A DNA stretch of 64,000 nt from Plastoroseomonas arctica (GCF_018128965.1 NZ_JAAEDH010000021.1:29459-93458); one strand, 5' to 3'; positions 41,456 to 51,304 are shown, counted from the first letter of the stretch. Notes: generated by a model not told the origin, from the letters alone. Numbers and translations: made by a program.

Positions 41456-42499
41456 TCACAGGCGGGCCGCACCGGCAGATCCGTCGGCGCCGAGCCTGAG
41501 GCCCTCCAGCAGCGGATTGGCGCGCAGGTCGCGGCCCCACAGCGCCTCCAGTGCCGTCACCACCGCATCGGTCACCGGCATCGCCACGCCCTGGCGCGCG
41601 GCGAGCCACAGCGCCACCGCCAGCCCATAGGGCACATCCTCGGTGATGTAGCGGCTGGCGGGATCGGTCGGGCCTGGCACCTCGGCGCCGCCCTGCGCAA
41701 TCGCCGCCGCCATGGCGTGCAGCGGGCCATGCGGCACGCCCGTGGCGCGGTGCAGCGATTGCTCCAGGCTCGGCACCGCGACACCAAGCGCGCAGGCCAG
41801 CGTCGCGCGCTCGGCGGCCATCGCCAGCATCAGGCGGCAGGTGGCGGGCGTCAGCATGCCGTATTGCGGCCAGTGCTCCGCCGCCTCGATCCGTGTGGTG
41901 TTGGTCAGCGCGAGGGCGGCGTGGATGATCGGGTTGGCATTGCCGATCGCGGCCTGCACCACCGAGCCGCCGAGCGGGCTTGCATGGCCGAACAGCGCGG
42001 TGGCGAGCGTGCCCATCGTCGGCGCCGCGGTCTCCGGCACCGCGGCCATGTCCACCGCGGCGCGGATGCCGAGGATGCGCACGCGGTCGGGCGCGAGGCG
42101 CCGGGCGGTGACGGGGGTGGTCGACATCGCCCCGATCGGCGGCGCGGCGCGGCCGCGGGATTCGAGCATCGCGGCGAGCGCAAGCGGCGCGAGGCTCGCC
42201 GCCGGGGTGATGAGCAATGGCTGGGCGAGGCGCTCCGCGATCAACGGCAGCAGCGCGGGGAAGGCATAGGCGGGCACGGCCAGCAGGGCGGCCTCGGCAC
42301 CGGCGAGCGCATCGGCCAGGTCGCGCGCGATGCGCAACGGGAAGCGGCCGTCGAGCGCACCCTCGGCGATGATGCTATCCGCGAGGCCCGCGGTGCCGCG
42401 GCCGGAGGGCGACCACAGCGTCACCGCATGCCCGCGTGAGGCCGCGAGTGCGGCCGCCGCCGGTCCGACCGCCCCCGCCCCCAGCACCGCGATCCGCAT
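41456..42499 (-). CDS. NAD/NADP octopine/nopaline dehydrogenase-family protein
   Basis: 347 aa. Rossmann start MRIAVLGAGAVGPAAAALAA, then AEAALLAVPAYAFPALLPLI. The C-terminal helical domain carries NANPIIHAALALTNTTRIEA, EHWPQYGMLTPATCRLMLAM and ITEDVPYGLAVALWLA, the His/Asn/Glu framework of opine dehydrogenases. The family reductively joins a keto acid to an amino acid or works in reverse; the substrate is unknown. GGGAGAT precedes the ATG. Divergent from a Bug receptor. Confidence 0.87.
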   Translation of the reverse strand: MRIAVLGAGAVGPAAAALAASRGHAVTLWSPSGRGTAGLADSIIAEGALDGRFPLRIARDLADALAGAEAALLAVPAYAFPALLPLIAERLAQPLLITPAASLAPLALAAMLESRGRAAPPIGAMSTTPVTARRLAPDRVRILGIRAAVDMAAVPETAAPTMGTLATALFGHASPLGGSVVQAAIGNANPIIHAALALTNTTRIEAAEHWPQYGMLTPATCRLMLAMAAERATLACALGVAVPSLEQSLHRATGVPHGPLHAMAAAIAQGGAEVPGPTDPASRYITEDVPYGLAVALWLAARQGVAMPVTDAVVTALEALWGRDLRANPLLEGLRLGADGSAGAARL

Positions 42500-42560
42500 G
42501 GCATCCCATCTCCCGCCGCTCCGGGCTAGCCTTCGGACGACCACAGCCCGGAGGCAAGCC

Positions 42561-43535
42561 ATGACCGTCACCCGCCGCGCCACCCTGATGGCGCTTGCCG
42601 CCGGCACCGCGCACGCCCAAGGCGCGGCCGAGCCCTGGCCGAGCCGGCCGGTGCGCATCATCGTCCCCGCGCCGGGCGGGAACGGGACCGCCGACACGCT
42701 CGCCCGCATCTTCGCGCAGGAACTCGAGAAGCGCCTGACGCAGCGCGTGCTGGTCGAGAACCGGGGCGGGGCCAACGGCAATATCGGCGCGGTGGCGGGC
42801 GCGCGCGCGGCGCCGGACGGGTACACCATCCTGTGGTCCTGGGCGGGAACGCTCGCGACCAACCCGGCGCTGTATCGCGCCCTGCCGTTCGACCCGGTGC
42901 GCGACTTCGAGCCGGTGGTGCTGATCGGCAACGTGCCGAACCTGCTGGTGGTGAACCGGCAGCTCGGCATCACCACGCTGGAGCAGTTCACCGCCTATGC
43001 GCGGGCCAATCCGGGGGCGATCAATTTCGGCTCCACCGGCAATGGGTCGTCCATGCATCTGGCCGGGGAGCTGTTCAAATCGCTGACCGGGGCCGAGATG
43101 ACGCATGTTCCCTACACGGGACCGGCGGGGGCCAGCACGGACCTGCTCTCCGGCCGCATCCAGGCGATGTTCAACCTGGTGACCGGGGCGGCGCCGCAGG
43201 TGCGCTCGGGCGAGGTGGTGCCGATCGCGATCCTGTCGGACCGCCGCGCGGGCCAGTTGCCGGATGTTCCGACGACGGCGGAGCTGGGGATGCCGGCGCT
43301 TGTGTTTGGCACCTGGTTCGCGCTGCTGCTGCCCAAGGGTGCGGAGCCGGGGTTGGTCGCGCGGGTGAACGCGCTGGCCAACGAGGTGCTGGCCGACCCG
43401 GTGGCCAAGGCGCGGCTGGAGGCGGCAGGAATGGACGTGCTGGGCGGCACGCCCGAGCGCCTGGCGACGCATCTGCGCGAGGAAATCGCCCGCCACGCTA
43501 TCCTGGTGCGCGCCTCCGGCGCCCAGATCGATTGA
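42561..43535 (+). CDS. Bug/TctC-family tripartite tricarboxylate receptor
   Basis: 324 aa. Short signal MTVTRRATLMALAAGTAHAQ, then PWPSRPVRIIVPAPGGNGTA, ENRGGANGNIGAVA, NFGSTGNGSSMHLAGEL and VPYTGPAGASTDLLSGRIQA. GGAGG lies 6 nt upstream of the ATG. Divergent from the opine-dehydrogenase-like gene (61 bp between starts), so the two may share a ligand (inference). Confidence 0.9.
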   Translation: MTVTRRATLMALAAGTAHAQGAAEPWPSRPVRIIVPAPGGNGTADTLARIFAQELEKRLTQRVLVENRGGANGNIGAVAGARAAPDGYTILWSWAGTLATNPALYRALPFDPVRDFEPVVLIGNVPNLLVVNRQLGITTLEQFTAYARANPGAINFGSTGNGSSMHLAGELFKSLTGAEMTHVPYTGPAGASTDLLSGRIQAMFNLVTGAAPQVRSGEVVPIAILSDRRAGQLPDVPTTAELGMPALVFGTWFALLLPKGAEPGLVARVNALANEVLADPVAKARLEAAGMDVLGGTPERLATHLREEIARHAILVRASGAQID

Positions 43536-43594
43536 GCCGTCCAGGGGCGCCGCCCCTGGCGGGGGTGCAGGAGGCAGCGCCCCCGCTTCTTTCT
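43536..43594. repeat. Third copy of the palindromic intergenic repeat
   Basis: CCAGGGGCGCCGCCCCTGG hairpin, GCGGGGGTGC, then GGCAGCGCCCCCGCTTCTTT. It follows the same order as the right half of the 9797-10110 element (CCAGGG..CCCTGG, GCGGGGGTC, GGCAGAGCCCCCCGCCTTG, CTTTCTT). It fills the gap between convergent genes and could end both transcripts. Confidence 0.75.
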
Positions 43595-44173
43595 TCAGCG
43601 CTCCGGCGCCGGTGCCGTGGCGGTCAGTAACGCCTCGATCGGGTCCCAGGCATAGGCCATCTGCTCGACATTCTGCCCGGCGAACCGCGTCATCTCGCGC
43701 GCCGCGGGTCGCCCGCCCAGGCGCTCATAGAACCAGCGCGAGGGGTTGTCCTTCAGCACCCACACCATCGCCGATCCGCACCCGACCGCGCGCAGATGCG
43801 CCCCCATGGCGCGCATCAGGCGCCGCCCCACGGCGCGGTCGCGCCAATCCTCGAGCAGGTAGATGGTCTCGACCTCGCCGGCCGCGATGGCGTTGCGCCG
43901 GGCGCGGCCGCCGGAGACGAAGCCCACCACCTGCGATTCGACGCCCATCGGCCCGGGGGTCAGGTCGGAACCGCTGGCCACCGCCACGAACACGGCATGC
44001 CCCTCGCGCCGGTCGAGGATGCCGCGCTCATAGCCCAGGCCCAGGCGGAAGGCGGAGAGGCCCGAGAGGTACTGGCTCGGCAGCACGCCGGCGTAGGTGT
44101 TGCGCCAGACCTCGGCATGCACCGCCCCGATCGCGCCGGCATCGGTCGGCCGGGCGCGGCGGATCGCGATCAT
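43595..44173 (-). CDS. GNAT-family N-acetyltransferase
   Basis: 192 aa. MIAIRRARPTDAGAIGAVHA opens the fold; VVGFVSGG and AGEVETIYLLEDWRDRAVGR RLM hold the acetyl-CoA pyrophosphate loop (R-D-R-A-V-G-R), and WVLKDNPSRWFYERLGGR is the typical C-terminal strand. Substrate unknown. The ATG overlaps the stop of the rsmB-like gene (ATGA). Confidence 0.9.
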   Translation of the reverse strand: MIAIRRARPTDAGAIGAVHAEVWRNTYAGVLPSQYLSGLSAFRLGLGYERGILDRREGHAVFVAVASGSDLTPGPMGVESQVVGFVSGGRARRNAIAAGEVETIYLLEDWRDRAVGRRLMRAMGAHLRAVGCGSAMVWVLKDNPSRWFYERLGGRPAAREMTRFAGQNVEQMAYAWDPIEALLTATAPAPER

Positions 44174-45480
44174 GGGGCACGCCGCTCCAGCACGGCGGCG
44201 AAGAAGCCATCGGTGCCGTGCCGGGCCGGGCTGGTGGCCAGGTAGGGGCCGGCGCACGGCGCAGCGACGCCAGGGCGCAGCTCGGCCCAAAGCGCGTCGG
44301 CCGGCAGTACGGCGAAATCGGGATGGCGTTCGAGGAAGCCTTGCATCTGGCCCTCATTCTCATCGGTGAACAATGAGCAGGTAGCGTATACTAGCCGTCC
44401 GCCGGGTCGAACCAATTCCGCGGCACGGTCGATGATATCTTGTTGCAGTACCACCAGCTCGGCCAGGTCCTCGGGGCGGGTGCGGAGCGGGGCATCGGGG
44501 TTTCGCCGCCAGGTGCCAGAACCGGTGCAGGGGGCATCGACGAGGACGCGGTCGAAGCTGCCGGCGCGGCGCTTGGTCCATTTGTCACCGGGGGTGAGCA
44601 GGTGGCGCTCGGCATTGTCGACTCCGGCGCGGCGGAGGCGGCGGACCGCGCCTTCAAGGCGGACGTTCGAGGTGTCGCAGGCGGTGATGCGGCCGCTATT
44701 GGCCATGGTGGCGGCGAGGGCCAGGGTCTTGCCCGCGGCACCGGCGCAGAAATCGGCCACGCGCATGCCGGGGCGGGCATCGGTGAGAAGCGCGATGAGT
44801 TGGCTGCCCTCGTCCTGGATTTCGATCAGGCCGGTCTTGAAGGCCTCGGTGTTGGTGACGGGCTTGCGGCCTTCGGCGCGCAGGCCCCAGGGGGAATAGG
44901 GTGTGGGCGCGGTGGCGATGCCCTCGGCCGCGAGTGCCACTGCGGCGGCGTCGCGGGTGGTGCGGAGCAGGTTGGCGCGCATGTCCAGTGGGGCGCCCTG
45001 TTCCATGGCCGCCATCTCGGCGGGGAGCGTTTCGCCGAAGCGGGCGAGGAAGAGGGGGTAGGCCCAGAGCGGGAGGTTGAGAGCGACATTGTCGGGCATC
45101 GCGGGGTCGCGCAGCGATTTGCCGATCAGTGCGGCGAGGACGCGGCGCTCCCGCGCGTCGAGCGGTTCCATCGCGAATTTGCCGCCGACGAAGATGGCCT
45201 CGATAGCGGCCATGCCGCGGCCCTCGGCGATGATGAGGTAGGCGGCCAGGAGCAGGCGGGCGGAGGGGTCGGATTTGGCCTGGCGGAGGTGCCAGTCCAG
45301 CCGGATGCGCTGGCGGATGATGGACCACAGCGTGTCGGCGACCACGCGGCGGTCGCCGCCGCCGATGAAGCGGCGGGCGCGGAAGAAATCATTGGCAGTG
45401 GCGTCGGAGGGGCGACGCGGGGTTGCCTCGATGGATTGGAGGAGTTCGGCGGTGGCGGCGAGACGGGCGGCGGGGGTCAT
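44170..45480 (-). CDS. RsmB/NOP-family class I SAM RNA methyltransferase
   Basis: 436 aa. An N-terminal NusB-like helical region (about 1-150), then FCAGAAGKTLALA (SAM motif I), DAPCTGSGTWRRNPD (motif IV, Cys) and YATCSLFTDENE (motif VI, catalytic Cys). Makes 5-methylcytosine in rRNA, with RsmB (16S C967) the nearest known member. Substrate base not proven. Lies between guaB (terminator between) and the GNAT gene. Confidence 0.9.
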   Translation of the reverse strand: MTPAARLAATAELLQSIEATPRRPSDATANDFFRARRFIGGGDRRVVADTLWSIIRQRIRLDWHLRQAKSDPSARLLLAAYLIIAEGRGMAAIEAIFVGGKFAMEPLDARERRVLAALIGKSLRDPAMPDNVALNLPLWAYPLFLARFGETLPAEMAAMEQGAPLDMRANLLRTTRDAAAVALAAEGIATAPTPYSPWGLRAEGRKPVTNTEAFKTGLIEIQDEGSQLIALLTDARPGMRVADFCAGAAGKTLALAATMANSGRITACDTSNVRLEGAVRRLRRAGVDNAERHLLTPGDKWTKRRAGSFDRVLVDAPCTGSGTWRRNPDAPLRTRPEDLAELVVLQQDIIDRAAELVRPGGRLVYATCSLFTDENEGQMQGFLERHPDFAVLPADALWAELRPGVAAPCAGPYLATSPARHGTDGFFAAVLERRAP

Positions 45481-45494
45481 GGGACTTAAAAAGA

Positions 45495-45516
45495 CTGGGG
45501 AAAAGAATTTCCCCAG
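45495..45516 (-). terminator. Intrinsic terminator after guaB (repeat family copy 2)
   Basis: Read on the minus strand, CTGGGGAAATTCTTTTCCCC plus AG, followed by TCTTTTTAAG. It is preceded by AAAGAAAGGGGT, matching the AAAGAATGGGGT flank of the sodB copy. It separates guaB from the rsmB-like gene, which starts 15 nt later. Confidence 0.85.
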
Positions 45517-45545
45517 ACCCCTTTCTTTCAGTTTTGGAACTTAGC

Positions 45546-47093
<1,548 letters not shown>

Positions 47094-47189
47094 CTAAACC
47101 CTTTTCGCAAGCCCCGTCCAGCGTCGCGGCGTGACAGGCGCGCATGGCTGTATCGCAGCGCTGCGGACGCGCCTTTCGGCGCCAGCACG

Positions 47190-47873
47190 TCAGCCGCGCA
47201 TGGCGGCCCGAAAGCCCGTGGCGACCACATACAACTCGGACGAATCCTTCCGGCTCGCCGGCGGCTTGGCGTGGCGGACGCTGACGAAGTCCCGCTTCAT
47301 GCCCTCCAGCATCGCGCGCTCCGTGCCGCCCTGGAACAGCTTGGCGACGAAGCCGCCACCGGGCGAGAGCACGCGGTGGCAGAATTCCAGCGCGAGTTCC
47401 GCCAGCGCCATGATGCGCAGGTGGTCCGTCGCATTGTGCCCTGTGGTGTTGGGCGCCATGTCGGACAGCACCAGGTCCGCCGGGCCATCGAGCGCGGCCA
47501 TGACGGCGGCGAGCGGCGCATCCTCCTGGAAATCGCCTTCGATCAGCGTCGCCCCCACGATCGGGTCCATCGGCAGCAGGTCGATGCCGACGATGCGGGA
47601 GGCGCCGCGGGCCAGCGCGACCTGCACCCACCCCCCGGGCGCCGCACCGAGGTCCACCACCCGCGCGCCTGGCTTGATCAGCTTGAAGCGGTCATCCAGT
47701 TCCACCAGCTTGAATGCCGCGCGGGAGCGGTAGCCCTGCGCGACGGCCGCCTTTACATAGGGGTCATTGAGCTGGCGCTGCAGCCAGGCCTGGCTCGCGG
47801 TGCTGCGCCCCTTGGCCGTCTTGACGCGCGTGGTGAGGGCGCGGCCGGAACTGCCGGGCGGCTTGCTGGCCAT
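47190..47873 (-). CDS. rlmE: 23S rRNA (uridine-2'-O-)-methyltransferase
   Basis: 227 aa. RlmE/FtsJ methylates U2552 of 23S rRNA. GYRSRAAFKLVELDDRF (catalytic Lys), VVDLGAAPGGWVQVA (SAM), DMAPNTTGHNATDH (catalytic Asp) and GGGFVAKLFQGG (catalytic Lys) are all present. 16 nt after ppx on the same strand, an arrangement common in alphaproteobacteria. The 150-bp gap towards guaB shows no gene. Confidence 0.95.
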   Translation of the reverse strand: MASKPPGSSGRALTTRVKTAKGRSTASQAWLQRQLNDPYVKAAVAQGYRSRAAFKLVELDDRFKLIKPGARVVDLGAAPGGWVQVALARGASRIVGIDLLPMDPIVGATLIEGDFQEDAPLAAVMAALDGPADLVLSDMAPNTTGHNATDHLRIMALAELALEFCHRVLSPGGGFVAKLFQGGTERAMLEGMKRDFVSVRHAKPPASRKDSSELYVVATGFRAAMRG

Positions 47874-47889
47874 GGCTGAGAGGGATCCT

Positions 47890-48969
47890 TCAGGCGCGGA
47901 GGTGGCGACGCCGGGGCGCGCGATCGGCGCGCATCATACGGAGAAGCATGCCCTCGCGCAGCCCCCGGTCCGCCACGGTGAGGCGCGGAGCCGGCCAGAC
48001 GCGGCGGATGGCGGCATAGACGGCGCAGCCAGGCAGGACGAAATCGACACGGTCCGGCCCGACGCAGGGGTGGGCGGCGAGCCCTGCCCTGCCCAGGGCG
48101 AACAGATCCCCGAGCGCGGCATCGGCGGCGTGGCAATCCAGCGTCTGGCCATCGACCAGCGGGCGACGGTAGCGAGGCAGCGCGAGCACCACGCCCGCGA
48201 GCGTGGTGACGGTGCCCGAGGTGCCCATCAGCCGAACGCCGCCGGCCTGGATCTCGCGCCCGATGCTGTGCACGGCGTCGAAGCCCGCGAGCCGGCCGGC
48301 GATGTCGGCCACCAGGGCCGAGAAGCCGACCTCGGTGAAGCACTGCGCGCCGAAGCGTTCGGCGAGCGTGACCACGCCCATGGGCAGCGACATGTAGCCG
48401 ATCATCTCGGGCGGTTCGGCGCCGCGGACTCGGATCCAGGCGATTTCGGTGGACCCGCCCCCGATGTCGAACAGCAGCACACGGCGGTCGGCATCGCCGA
48501 GCAGGGGGCCGCAGGATTCCATGGCGAGCTCGGCTTCCTCGCGGGCGGCGATGATGCGCAGGCGCAGCCCCGTTTCGCGTTCGACGCGGTGGAGGAATTC
48601 GGGGCCGTTGGTGGCGCGGCGGCAGGCCTCGGTGGCGACGGCCTGGACGCCGCGGACCGGACGGCGGGCGAGTTTTTCGGCGCAGCCGCGCAGCGCGTGC
48701 AGGGCTCGGTCCATGGCGATGTCGGACAGGCGGCCGGTGGCGGCCAGGCCTTCGCCCAGGCGGACGATGCGGGAGAAGCTGTCGACGACGCGGAACCCCT
48801 GCGCATCGGCGCGGCCGCAGGGGGCGCCCATCAGCAGGCGGCAATTGTTGGTGCCGAGGTCGATGGCGGCATAGGTGGCGTTGTGGTCGCCGCGCACGAA
48901 TCCAGCGCCTGTCTGGGCGGGATGCGGGACCTTGGTGTGGCCCAGGGCGATGGCGGCATCGTCAGGCAT
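47890..48969 (-). CDS. Ppx/GppA phosphatase family protein
   Basis: 359 aa. ASKHA fold: YAAIDLGTNNCRLLMG (phosphate loop), VQAVATEACRRATNG, LLFDIGGGSTEIAW and GTSGTVTTLAGVVLALPRYR. Cleaves exopolyphosphate or pppGpp. The short version without the C-terminal HD-like domain, typical of alphaproteobacteria. Forms an operon with rlmE. Confidence 0.93.
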   Translation of the reverse strand: MPDDAAIALGHTKVPHPAQTGAGFVRGDHNATYAAIDLGTNNCRLLMGAPCGRADAQGFRVVDSFSRIVRLGEGLAATGRLSDIAMDRALHALRGCAEKLARRPVRGVQAVATEACRRATNGPEFLHRVERETGLRLRIIAAREEAELAMESCGPLLGDADRRVLLFDIGGGSTEIAWIRVRGAEPPEMIGYMSLPMGVVTLAERFGAQCFTEVGFSALVADIAGRLAGFDAVHSIGREIQAGGVRLMGTSGTVTTLAGVVLALPRYRRPLVDGQTLDCHAADAALGDLFALGRAGLAAHPCVGPDRVDFVLPGCAVYAAIRRVWPAPRLTVADRGLREGMLLRMMRADRAPRRRHLRA

Positions 48970-49007
48970 GGGTCATCCGGGCGCCGTATTGCAGTGCGGC
49001 AGCCGTG

Positions 49008-49013
49008 TATAAT
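49008..49013 (+). promoter_or_regulatory. Perfect -10 box upstream of tRNA-Gln
   Basis: TATAAT, rare in such GC-rich DNA, 126 nt before the tRNA. No good -35 at 17 nt; TTGCAG lies at 48989-48994, only 13 nt away. Probably the tRNA promoter, possibly with a leader. Confidence 0.4.
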
Positions 49014-49048
49014 CTGGCCTGGGGTGCCCTCGGGGCAAGGAGAATATC

Positions 49049-49153
49049 ATGCGGCGGGGCGGCCGATGTGGTTGCCCGGGGCGGAGGGCCATGCTAGGCA
49101 GCGCCTCCTCGCAGGGCCTGGGCCACCGGGTGCGGCGATGGGGGATAGTTTAA
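49049..49153 (+). CDS. Possible 34-aa leader ORF running into tRNA-Gln
   Basis: ATG at 49049 is preceded by CAAGGAGAATATC, a strong Shine-Dalgarno, and by the TATAAT box 36 nt earlier. The frame encodes a basic Gly/Arg-rich peptide and stops at TAA inside the tRNA D-arm. Either an artefact of the tRNA leader or a true small ORF. No homologue known to me. Confidence 0.2.
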   Translation: MRRGGRCGCPGRRAMLGSASSQGLGHRVRRWGIV

Positions 49154-49212
49154 CGGTAAAACTCCCGACTCTGACTCGGGCATTCTTGGTTCGAAACCAG
49201 GTCCCCCAGCCA
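49139..49212 (+). tRNA. tRNA-Gln (anticodon CTG)
   Basis: 74 nt with encoded CCA. Acceptor TGGGGGA pairs with TCCCCCA; D-arm TAGTTTAACGGTAAAA; anticodon stem CCCGA/TCGGG around loop CTCTGAC, anticodon CTG (reads CAG); T-arm TTGGTTCGAAACCAG. All elements canonical. Confidence 0.97.
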
Positions 49213-49227
49213 TCCTGCGGAGCGCGA

Positions 49228-49256
49228 TTGTCGCAGGCCCTTCCCCCGCCTAGCCT
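49228..49256 (+). promoter_or_regulatory. Candidate promoter of the alcohol dehydrogenase gene
   Basis: TTGTCG (49228-49233), 17-nt spacer, TAGCCT (49251-49256), 41 nt before the ATG at 49298. Same layout as the dapA promoter. Confidence 0.45.
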
Positions 49257-49297
49257 CCGTCGACGGCCAACAGAGCCGCGCACCACGGAGGATGTCC

Positions 49298-50347
49298 ATG
49301 CAAGGCGTTGTCTTCACCGGTGACCGCGAACTCGCGCTCATGGATTTCCCCGACCCCACCCCCGGCTTCGGGGAGGTGGTGCTGGAGATGAAGGCCTCCG
49401 GCATGTGCGGGTCCGACTTGCACAAGTATCGCCAGTCCAAGGGGTTCCGGCAGGCCACCGGCATCGCCGCACCCCCCACCCCCACCATAGCGGGTCGTGA
49501 ACCCTGTGGTGTGGTCGCGGCCATCGGGCCGGGGGTGGATGCGCGCCTAGCGCAAGTCGGCGCGCGGGTCATGGTGCATCACTACCAGGGCTGCACCACC
49601 TGCAATCACTGCCGCACCGGCTGGCAGCAGCTCTGCCAGAAGTCCGCCGTGACAGTTTATGGCAACAACGGCCATGGCGGGCATGCCAAGTACATGTGCG
49701 TGCCGGCGAACACGCTCGTCCCGCTCGATGAATCCCTCAGCTTCGTGGCGGGCGCCGCCATTTCCTGCGGCACGGGCACCGCCTATGGCGCGCTGCGGCG
49801 GATGAAGGTCTCCGGATACGACACCATCGCCATTTTCGGCCAGGGGCCGGTGGGCCTCTCCGGCACGCAGCTGGCGGCGGCGATGGGCGCGCGGGTCATC
49901 GCGCTCGACATTAGCCCGGAGCGTCTGGAGCGCGCCAAGGCGTTCGGCGCGGCGGAGACCATCAACCCCTCCAACATGGACGCCGTCGCCGCCATCCGCG
50001 AGCTGACGCATGGCGAGGGCGCGGACCTCACGCTCGAGACCTCCTCCAGCCCTGAGGCGCGCGTCGCCGCGGTGCAGGCGCTCAAGGTCTGGGGCACCTG
50101 CTGCTTCGTGGGCGAGGGCGGCAAGGTCACGATCGACGTCAGCCCGGACATGCTGCGCCGGCAGGCGACGGTCATCGCGTCGTGGACCTTTTCCACCCCC
50201 GGCCAGGCGGAATGCGCACAGTTCATCGTCGATCGCAGCATCAAGGTGGATGCGCTGTTCACCGATGAATGGCGTCTGGACCAGGCCGCCGAGGCCTATG
50301 CGCTGTTCGACCAGCAGCGCACCGGCAAGGGCGTGTTCCTGCTCTGA
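49298..50347 (+). CDS. Zinc-dependent alcohol dehydrogenase family protein
   Basis: 349 aa from ATG 49298, chosen because GGAGG lies 6 nt upstream; ATG 49292 is the alternative. MDR fold: catalytic zinc ligands GMCGSDLH, structural zinc CTTCNHCRTGWQQLC, hydride site SCGTGTAYGAL and NAD site GQGPVGLSGTQLAAAMGARV. Substrate (alcohol, polyol or threonine-like) not predictable. Its TGA stop is the left tip of a 165-bp palindrome. Confidence 0.93.
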   Translation: MQGVVFTGDRELALMDFPDPTPGFGEVVLEMKASGMCGSDLHKYRQSKGFRQATGIAAPPTPTIAGREPCGVVAAIGPGVDARLAQVGARVMVHHYQGCTTCNHCRTGWQQLCQKSAVTVYGNNGHGGHAKYMCVPANTLVPLDESLSFVAGAAISCGTGTAYGALRRMKVSGYDTIAIFGQGPVGLSGTQLAAAMGARVIALDISPERLERAKAFGAAETINPSNMDAVAAIRELTHGEGADLTLETSSSPEARVAAVQALKVWGTCCFVGEGGKVTIDVSPDMLRRQATVIASWTFSTPGQAECAQFIVDRSIKVDALFTDEWRLDQAAEAYALFDQQRTGKGVFLL

Positions 50348-50509
50348 CCCGGATGTCTCACAGTCTCGCACCGCGCTCGCTTGGGCCTTGCCGCGCCAGC
50401 GTGTCCTCGTCGCTTGCCGATACAACCGGTATCGGCAGCGCTCCTCGAACACCCTGGCACGCCAATGCCCGGCGCGATCGCGGCACGATCCCGCGAGACA
50501 TCCGGGTCA
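50345..50509. repeat. 165-bp foldback element at convergent gene ends
   Basis: Outer arms TGACCCGGATGTCTC (50345-50359) and its exact complement GAGACATCCGGGTCA (50495-50509) include the stop codons of both genes. Inner arms TGCCGATAC and GTATCGGCA flank a 5-nt loop near the centre (about 50417-50439). Between them the two halves align imperfectly along their full length. A long bidirectional hairpin, possibly a terminator or a MITE-like insertion. Confidence 0.8.
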
Positions 50510-51217
50510 AAAGCTTTCCTTGAAGGGCCGCAGGTCGAGTTCCTGCGTCCAGGCGGAGCGGTGCTGCAGGTGCAGCTGGGCATAGGCCTCGGCGATGGCG
50601 TCGAGGTCGAGCAGCCCATCCTCCCCGGCGGCCGCGACGCGTTCGGGCGCGCGGGAGCGCAGGCGTTCGCCGGCGATGCCGCCATCGATCACGACGTGCG
50701 CGACATGGATGCCCTGGGGCCCGAGTTCGCGCGCCATGGACTGGGTGATGGCGCGCAGCCCGGCCTTGGCGGCGGCGAAGGCGGCGAAGCCTGGCCGTCC
50801 GCGAAGGCTCGCCGAGGCGCCGGTAAACAGGATGGTCCCGGCGCCGCGCGGCACCATCGCGCGCGCGGCCTCCCGCCCGACAAGGAAGCCGGCGAAGGTG
50901 TTGATGCGCCAGGCCGTCTCGAAGGTCTCGGCGTCGAGGTCTCGGATGGGCGCGCGGACGTTCTGCCCGGCGTTGAACACCACCAGTTCGGGGCTCGGCT
51001 GCGCAGCGAAGAGGTCGATGATGTCGCCTTCGCTGGTGGCATCCGCGACATGCGCTTCGCCGGTGCCGGGCAGCCCGGCGACAACCTTGGCCAGCCTGTC
51101 CGCGCTGCGCCCGACGACGACGATGTGCAGCCCTTCCCGCGCAAACCGCCGCGCGAGCGCCGCCCCAAGCCCGGCCTCCGCCCCCACCCCCACGATGATC
51201 GCCGTGCGTCGTTCCAT
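50507..51217 (-). CDS. SDR-family protein with Tyr-to-Phe change at the active site
   Basis: 236 aa. Cofactor motif is modified (IIVGVGAEAGLGAALARRFA); NAGQN, TGASASLRG (Ser kept). The catalytic YxxxK is FAAFAAAK: Lys is present but Tyr is replaced by Phe. The protein may be a binding protein or use another residue. ATG 51217 is chosen for the family start MERRTAIIVG. Converges on the alcohol dehydrogenase. Confidence 0.88.
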   Translation of the reverse strand: MERRTAIIVGVGAEAGLGAALARRFAREGLHIVVVGRSADRLAKVVAGLPGTGEAHVADATSEGDIIDLFAAQPSPELVVFNAGQNVRAPIRDLDAETFETAWRINTFAGFLVGREAARAMVPRGAGTILFTGASASLRGRPGFAAFAAAKAGLRAITQSMARELGPQGIHVAHVVIDGGIAGERLRSRAPERVAAAGEDGLLDLDAIAEAYAQLHLQHRSAWTQELDLRPFKESF

Positions 51218-51271
51218 GGTCTGTCCCGCCCTTCTCACCCGCACCAATAGCCAGAAATAAAAGAAGAGGGT

Positions 51272-51293
51272 CCGGGAGAATTCCTTCTCCCGG
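51272..51293 (-). terminator. Terminator-like hairpin after btuB (repeat family copy 3)
   Basis: CCGGGAGAATTCCTTCTCCCGG. On the minus strand it is followed by ACCCTCTTCTTTTATTTC. Its plus-strand flank CAATAGCCAGAAATAAAAGA matches CAATAGCCAAAAACAAAAGA at the sodB copy. Confidence 0.75.
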
Positions 51294-51304
51294 CGCTTTC
51301 TTCC

